A stretch of 64,000 nucleotides of DNA from Lycium barbarum. Taxonomy: Eukaryota > Streptophyta > Magnoliopsida > Solanales > Solanaceae. The position numbers were made by a program, and so were the translations under genes. Positions 58,403-64,000 of the stretch are shown piece by piece (the first letter of the stretch is position 1; each line of letters starts with the position of its first letter). The notes beneath the pieces were generated by a model. The model made no database searches. It was not told the origin of the DNA and was given only the letters and a program-made list of their open reading frames with translations. The stretch lies in contig NC_083345.1 of assembly GCF_019175385.1 (NCBI RefSeq), positions 122,577,657 through 122,641,656 of the forward strand, in the 5' to 3' direction.

Positions 58403-59503
58403 ATGATAGCCTGTTCTGAGGTCAATCTTGGAATAACATTGGGCGCCCTGCAGGTGATCAAATAAGTCATCTATTCTAGGAAGAGGGTACCTGTTCTTAA
58501 TGGTGACCTTGTTCAGCTGACGGTAGTCTATACACATACGTAAGGAACCATCCTTCTTTCGGACAAATAAGACTGGTGCACCCCAAGGCGAAACACTGGG
58601 CCTAATAAACCCCTTATCAAGTAGATCTTTCAACTGGGCTTTTAACTCTTTTAACTCTGCTGGAGCCATCCTGTATGGCGAAATAGATATCGGCTGAGTA
58701 CCGGGAAGTAGATCAATTCCAAATTCAATCTCCCTGTCAGGAGGAACTCCTGGAAGATCTTCTGGGAAGACTTCTGGGAACTCATTTACAACTGGGACAG
58801 ATTGAAGAGTTGGAGTCTGGGCATCTGAATCCTTGACTCGAACTAGGTGGTAGATATAGCCTTTAGAAATCATTTTTCTGGCTTTTAGGTAAGAAATAAA
58901 TCTACCCCTGGGTACTACTGAATTACCCTCCCATTCTATGACTGGCTCATTAGGAAACTCGAATCTTACCACTTTAGTTCTACAACATACTGTGGCATAA
59001 CATGAAGATAACCAGTCCATACCCATGATCATATCGAAATCTACCATTTTTAATTCCGCTAAATCAGCTATGGTTCTGCGGTGATAGACTAAAACTGGAC
59101 AACCCCTGTAAATACGCCTAGCTATAACTGACTCCCCAACTGGGGTGGACACCTCAAAGGGTTCATATAATTTTCCAGGTTCAATACCAAATTTCTTAGC
59201 AACAAAAGGGGTTACATAAGATAGGGTGGATCCAGGATCAATAAGGGCATATACTTCAAAGGTGAAAACTGTAAGGGTACCTGTGACAACATCTGCTCTA
59301 GCCTCTGTATCCTGACGACCTGTCAATGCATACAAACGGTTTTGACCACCACCTGTATTGCCGGACCTTACCGTTCCACGCCCCTGCTGGGCCTGATTGT
59401 GACGAGGAGCTGCTGAATTTATGGACTGCGTCACATTACCTCCAGTACCCTGTCTGGCGGATGGACAGTCCCTCTGAATGTGGCCCTTCTGGCCGCAACC
59501 ATA
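58403..59503 (-). pseudogene. pol: Protease and N-terminal reverse transcriptase segment
   Basis: The open stretch runs from after the TGA to the TAG at 58400. It begins with the rest of the zinc knuckle, then the aspartic protease with the clade-typical DPGST active-site motif (residues 66-70 counted from the Met at 59434). Next comes the reverse transcriptase fingers: [18 protein letters not shown] and the KIDL motif with the first catalytic Asp. The Met at 59434 is only the first Met after the break, not a true start. The segment ends at a TAG in a position where the family has Gln (GYHQ). Confidence 0.88.
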
Positions 59504-60571
59504 TCACACATTTGTACCCATACGACACTCACCTAAGTGTCTCTTGGTACACTTGCTACAAGCTGGAATAGTATAGACTGACTGACCCACACTAGCCTGA
59601 GAATGAGAACTCGATGGTCTAAAGTTCTGGTTCTTATCATTTCTGAAATTAGGGGCTGGGGCACTAGCTGCAGATGGAGCGGGTCCTGCAGACCTATTCT
59701 TAAAGAACTGCCTACCTCCTCCCTGACTAAAGTTACTTGAAGATTTAACCCTCTTTTTAAATTCTCTATCCTTTTGTTTCTGCAGAGCTTCCTCCTCCTT
59801 CAGTTCAGCTTCATTACCTTGCACAAATGTCAAGATCTTAGAGATAGTCATCTTATCATTCTGAGCAGCAGTCTTGGCATCTCTATGCAATTCGGGTTTC
59901 AACCCCAATACAAATCTCCTAACCGTTGCCCTCATGTCGGGAACCATGTGAGGAGCATATCTGGACAACGAAATAAATTTGAGATAGTACTCTTGAACGG
60001 TCAAGCTACCCTGCCTCAATATCTCAAATTCCATAGCCTTTGCTTCTCGGACCTCGATAGGCATGAAGTGGCCAAGGAAAGCGTCAACGAACTCATCCCA
60101 AGCAGCAGAAGATGCATCCTCCCCTCGAGATTGTTCCCATGTCTCATACCAAATTTGAGCAACATTCTGCAGTTGAAAAGCACCAAACTCTGCTGCCTCA
60201 GTCTCAGTGACATGCATAATACGAAACACTTTCTGTAGGCCGTCAATATAGTTCTGCGGATCTTCTTCAGCCTTAGTCCCTGTGAAAGTTGGATGTTTCA
60301 TTCGCAAGAATTCCTGAGTTCTCGAACTATTTGACCTAACACTGGCACTTAAACTAGGGGTTGATTCTTGTCGCTGCGCCTGGTTGGCAACGATCTGAGT
60401 AAGCAGCTGGATGGCTCCTCTCATCTCCATGTCCGAAGTGTTAGGAGGTGTAGCTGTAGGAGCCGTGAGGACTGCTGTTTGAGTTGGAACAGTCTCTTCG
60501 TGAGCTGCTTCAGCGGCAGCTCTTTGACTGGTGGTTGTGTTCCTTTTGTTGTACTTTCTCTTGTAAGGCAT
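59504..60571 (-). CDS. gag: Gag capsid/nucleocapsid segment of element F
   Basis: This 355-codon stretch forms the structural part that packages retrotransposon RNA. It has a basic N-terminus (KRKYNKRN) and a Ty3-type gag domain at about residues 90-215 (motifs FTGTKAEEDP and AQIWYETW). A Gln/Lys-rich linker leads to a C-terminal Cys/His motif CSKCTKRHLGEC. A second knuckle of the CX2CX4HX4C type follows in the same frame, but its first Cys codon is TGA, which ends this piece. The ATG at 60571 follows a candidate splice acceptor (TATTTTCAG, AAA, then ATG) and is the natural start. A protein lacking the second knuckle could still be made from this copy. Confidence 0.85.
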   Translation of the reverse strand: MPYKRKYNKRNTTTSQRAAAEAAHEETVPTQTAVLTAPTATPPNTSDMEMRGAIQLLTQIVANQAQRQESTPSLSASVRSNSSRTQEFLRMKHPTFTGTKAEEDPQNYIDGLQKVFRIMHVTETEAAEFGAFQLQNVAQIWYETWEQSRGEDASSAAWDEFVDAFLGHFMPIEVREAKAMEFEILRQGSLTVQEYYLKFISLSRYAPHMVPDMRATVRRFVLGLKPELHRDAKTAAQNDKMTISKILTFVQGNEAELKEEEALQKQKDREFKKRVKSSSNFSQGGGRQFFKNRSAGPAPSAASAPAPNFRNDKNQNFRPSSSHSQASVGQSVYTIPACSKCTKRHLGECRMGTNV

Positions 60572-60770
60572 TTTCTGAAAATACGTACTCGCACAAATTA
60601 GAAAGAAATCCTAAGAGTAATGCTCTAACTGCACGATTTAAAGTATGAAAGAAGTGAGACAATCCTGGATGTCTTGGTGGTCAACTGTTTATATGTGTGG
60701 GGCCCTCACACATATAAAAGAGATCCCACTGGACACGGTTTGATAGACTCCCTAAAGATCCTTGAACCTA
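60572..60770 (-). other. Leader between primer site and gag of element F
   Basis: About 200 bp of untranslated leader. Near its 3' end, on the minus strand, is a branch-like TTCTAAT and, 25 bases on, TATTTTCAG ending at 60575, three bases before the gag ATG. Confidence 0.6.
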
Positions 60771-60783
60771 GGCTCTGATACCA
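60771..60783 (-). promoter_or_regulatory. Primer binding site of element F (initiator-Met tRNA)
   Basis: The minus-strand TGGTATCAGAGCC complements the initiator-Met tRNA 3' end and lies 5 nt after the 5' LTR. Confidence 0.93.
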
Positions 60784-62696
60784 AGCTTTGTCACGCCCCG
60801 AACCATGGCCTGGACGTAACACGGCACTCGGTGCCTGACTGCCTGTGACCGAGCGAACCACATGGCTTGCTGAATCATCATGATACATAACGTAAGCGAA
60901 ATATAACATAAATGCATAATGAGCCTTTATAAAACATGGTAAGTCATAATACTTAATAAAATACTTGTTTAAACATGAGTGAGCCAAAATGGCTATACGA
61001 CTCCAAATGTCTGACATGACATAACTGACTTGTCTAGTCTATGAAACCTCTATCATGAGTCTGACTGGAAAACATACTTATTGGGACAAGGCCCCCAGCA
61101 TACCTTTAGATGCAAAACTAAATAAGGAAATACAATGTCTAAACCCCGAATGAGATGGGGCTCATCAACAAGCTGGTACGTGCAAATCCTAATGAGCAGA
61201 GGCGTCGTCCTGTAAGTTCGTACCTGCATCGTGAAATGCAGGCCCCCGTGCAATAAAAAGGGGACGTCAGCACATTGAATGTACTGGTATGTAAAGCAAC
61301 TGAAAGAAGTAACATGGGACATGGAATAGCATGATAAGAACTAAAACTGAAAACCTGGACATGAACATGAGCATGAGTACATATGTATATATATATAACA
61401 TCAATAACAACATGATAATTAGGGAGAGCAATAACTTATAACCGATCCATGGTCTGGTGCTTGTGTCCCGCCAGCAGAACACTCAGTCCTTGCCAGGGAA
61501 CATGAGATTTGATATAATATGAAAGGATCCAATCATTATAAGATATCGTCCGAGACATGGGTGGAGCGATCCTCATCCTACGGTGGCTACGTAGTTTCAG
61601 GCTATCTGAAGCCCTCCTCGGTAATTAATGCAACTCCCAAGACATGAACATGAAAAATAGTGGCACTTGCTGCCCATGGTATTTCATGAATCATAACTTG
61701 CTTGTACATAGTGTTCATGAATCATAACAATAGTTCGAAATCATATATATATATATACTTGTCTTGAAAACATGCTTGTAACTTGCTGGATGAAATCATA
61801 AAGTTTCATATAAACATAATGATAACACATGAGGAAGAATTCATGATTCATGGATTAAGATAGGATTTCCTAATAACCGTAATGGAAGATTAGGAATGCA
61901 ATAACGAATATAGATACAAAATTCATGCACATAAATACATAATTACGGGCTACCAATATGTTGGGTTTAATGCCCTAGGATTTGAACTTCATGGATTTTA
62001 CGAAACGGATCATGGGGAAGAACATAGAGATTCCCACATGTAGATGGAAGTTCTACATACCTTAACTTCCAGCTTTTGAGTGTATCACAATGTCCTTCAA
62101 TCCCTTCAACTTTAATCTATAGCAATACAAGTCGTAGAGACTCAATATTAGCAACAATATCCATGCTTTGTTCATCTAAGCATTTTATCAAACACTTGGT
62201 GGGCATGAAGCTCCACAACCTTCATTAATGGTGTTTCTTCACCAAATCCCCATTCTATTGCTTCTAGCTAATTCTACAATCTCAATTAGATGTAATTAAC
62301 ATCATTCTTCATCACCCATATGAATACAACAATCCCAAGTCAACAATCCAACAACTCTAGCATAGTTCATATAATCCTCTTCATCAAACCTAATTATTAT
62401 TCTCCCAAGAGTTCATCAATTCACAACTATAAATGATTTGGGAGTAGAAACATTACCTTTTATGAGTAGTCACCACGAAATCAACACCCCCAAGTTCGAT
62501 CTTTAGCTTAAAATGACGGCAACAACTTGTACTACACTTTATCCTTCATGAGCTTCGGGATTCGGGGCCTTAAACTTGGTTGATTCTCTACTTTCTCTCT
62601 CTAACTCTCCTATCTCTCTCTAACTCTCCTATCTCTCACTTTCTCTCTCTAAGATCTGAAATTTGTGGGAAAAATGGGCTGCTAGGGTTAACATTT

Positions 62697-62708
62697 CCCT
62701 TATATACC
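62697..62708 (-). promoter_or_regulatory. TATA box of element F 5' LTR
   Basis: The minus-strand GGTATATAAGGG lies about 740 bp into the LTR and is conserved in the 3' LTR at 54773-54784. It marks the end of U3. The dyad cluster lies 240-480 bp upstream. Confidence 0.65.
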
Positions 62709-62943
62709 AAGGGTAAATGGGTTTGACCCAACTTGAAAACGGGTTGGGACCTTCCTGTCTTAAAACGTCCATATCTCCCTATCCCGATGTCGCCTGTGAA
62801 CCCACAACCTATGGTTGCAAAGGTATTTCAATTATCTACAACTTTCGTTCTTTGAGTTTTCCCAAATTCCCAAGTTATGATAGGGTTATGGCCTCCCGAA
62901 GTCAGGTGACCCGAAACGTAATTGCGGACCAAGATACGCCCCA

Positions 62944-63178
62944 TGTTACGGTCCCGTAACACAAAGGACGGACCGTAACTTGGTATCGTACCTTGGTGAA
63001 AATTTACAGTAAGGTTCTGGAAATTTTCCCCGTGTTACGGTCTACTGTTACGGTCCGTAACACGAAGGACCGTATCTTGGGGGAAATTTCCAGTGAGGTT
63101 TTGGAAATTTTCTCTGTGTTACGGCTCACTGTTACGGCCCGTAACACGAGTTACGGTCCGTAACGTCACCGTAACGCA
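62944..63178 (-). repeat. Cluster of GTTACGG/CCGTAAC dyads in U3 of element F
   Basis: At least eight copies of TTACGG or CCGTAAC, several paired as near-palindromes (GTTACGGTCCGTAAC, GTTACGGCCCGTAAC), lie within 235 bp. The same cluster is in the 3' LTR (55016-55266). Its place upstream of the TATA box is that of an enhancer. Confidence 0.8.
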
Positions 63179-63453
63179 AACGAATTTTCCAGCGAACAGG
63201 CTTCCGTCAAATGGGCATAACTCTTTGCACAGATATCCTTTTAATCCTCATAATATACCGTTGGAAAGCTATTTAATAGGGCTACAACTTTTATCAAGGA
63301 AGTTCTTCCAGATTCGCAACGGATCATGGAGTTATCGCTGCCCGAAATAGGCCTATCAACCATTTTCGCAACCGCTCAAACCTTCAGTTTTCCACTAGAA
63401 CTCTAATGATATGAGCTTAAACTCAGTTCCAAGATGCGGGGTGTTACATAAAC

Positions 63454-64000
63454 TACGATGGACAAGTAAATTTGTTATAAATTAGAAAATTGATTGGAGC
63501 AATGTGGACATTCTTTGTCTAGGGTTTTTTTTATTTATTCATTCATATCAATCATATATGGCTCTATTCGGAATAACCCTCAATTCACTTTTATTTATTC
63601 ATCGTACTTTTACTTGTTCAATTTAACATTTTAAGAGAAGATAAATTTTCTTTAATTTATTATTTTATCCTTAACATTAATTATTCCTTTCCAAGTCTAT
63701 TAAAACTGCACCAACTAATAAGGTGTTATGGTAGGATATATATATATTTTATTTATTAATTTTTAAGGAGTATGTAAAGTTAAAAAGTGGACAAATAAGA
63801 ATAAACGGAGGAAGTAATTGGTTTCCCTTATACCCCAAACAGACAAAAGAGTATAATTTGGATAATTGTCGGTGGATACTTGGGCTTTTGGTCGTGTATG
63901 GAAACAGGGAAGTGGCATGGCGACTTTATCTGATGTGACTAAAAACTTTGGAAAATTAGGATTACACCTCCATCCTGATATATCATAGTTGTCACGTCTG
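63454..64000. other. Right flank with MITE-like repeat
   Basis: Between about 63580 and 63815 a sequence with TTCACTTTTATTTATTCATC on the left and ATAAACGGAGGAAGTAA on the right resembles the 40523-type MITE. No gene is visible to the end of the window. Confidence 0.4.

Larger units (their letters stand above)
55856..60571 (-). pseudogene. gag-pol polyprotein frame with three in-frame stops
   Basis: From the ATG at 60571 to the stop at 55856 the gag and pol domains all lie in one reading frame of about 1,570 codons with no frameshift. That is the usual single-ORF layout for this clade. Three stop codons interrupt it: TGA at the first Cys position of the zinc knuckle (59504-59506), TAG in reverse transcriptase after GYH (58400-58402) and TAG in integrase (56639-56641), two codons before the catalytic Glu. 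The lack of any frameshift suggests recent decay by point mutation. The parts are described separately. Confidence 0.92.
52871..63448 (-). mobile_element. Element F, full-length Ty3/gypsy chromovirus (Tekay-like)
   Basis: This 10.6-kb element on the minus strand has a 5' LTR (60789-63448), initiator-Met primer site, gag-pol frame (60571-55856), purine tract and 3' LTR (52871-55541). A perfect TAAAC duplication flanks it (52866-52870 and 63449-63453). The domain order gag, protease, reverse transcriptase, RNase H, integrase, C-terminal chromodomain marks a chromovirus; long LTRs and overall sequence suit the Tekay/Del clade. LTRs are 2,671 and 2,660 bp and closely similar. Three stop codons break the coding frame, so this copy cannot make a full polyprotein. 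Confidence 0.95.
60789..63448 (-). repeat. 5' LTR of element F
   Basis: Closely similar to 52871-55541. Differences include a shorter TA microsatellite near 61386, an extra TCTCTCTCTAACTCTCCTA-type unit near 62590-62630 and a deletion of about 16 bases in the dyad cluster near 63068. The minus TATA GGTATATAAGGG is at 62697-62708 and the splice donor AAAG|GTAATG has its intron side starting at 62456. Confidence 0.95.

Noticed and set aside
59326..60601. Plus-strand frames opposite gag (up to 154 codons)
   Set aside because: They are antisense shadows of the gag-pol frame.

Overview
The window is repeat-dense plant nuclear DNA with few genes. It most likely comes from a nightshade-family (Solanaceae) dicot. 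The evidence is an RTE-type LINE tail of the kind common in Solanaceae, chromovirus LTR retrotransposons primed by initiator-Met tRNA, several Stowaway-like MITEs and AT-rich intergenic sequence. I found no bacterial, organellar or CRISPR features. All similarity statements are by eye, because no searches could be run.

Layout. A solo LTR (271-3264, TSD TACTT) interrupts a MITE-like repeat. The next 3.5 kb holds a possible CACTA-type end and otherwise unrecognised sequence. An old truncated LTR (6833-7494 and 15900-about 16400) is split by a young LTR-dominated non-autonomous retrotransposon B (7495-15899, minus). A small intronless membrane-protein gene lies at 17305-17772. Non-autonomous element C (18603-29238, minus, TSD TGATG) carries a 164-codon acidic repeat ORF, a 5S-rRNA-like block and, inside its 3' LTR, a nested solo LTR (20434-22913, TSD CCTTA). 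From 29239 to 34381 there are local repeats, a LINE tail, a broken Myb/SANT gene and a foldback MITE. Solo LTR D follows (34382-37604, TSD CTTTT). From 37605 to 49399 the DNA is mostly MITEs, SINE-like pieces and LTR remnants. The second membrane-protein gene (49400-49876) is a paralogue of the first. The window ends with a full-length chromovirus F (52871-63448, minus, TSD TAAAC) whose single gag-pol frame carries three stop codons.

How the parts relate. Elements B, C and F share initiator-Met primer sites, a purine tract beside a palindromic motif, similar LTR ends and a candidate leader intron. The intron has a GGTAA(G/T) donor in the LTR and a CTAAY branch plus TTTCAG acceptor; in C and F the acceptor sits only a few bases before the first ATG. 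This fits B and C being parasites of a chromovirus like F, which is inference. The only two apparently intact host genes are the paralogous pair at 17305 and 49400, of unknown function.

The points most worth following up are the 5S-rRNA-derived block in element C, the conserved leader intron, the shared hairpin and mosaic LTRs, and the membrane-protein pair with its duplicated promoter.
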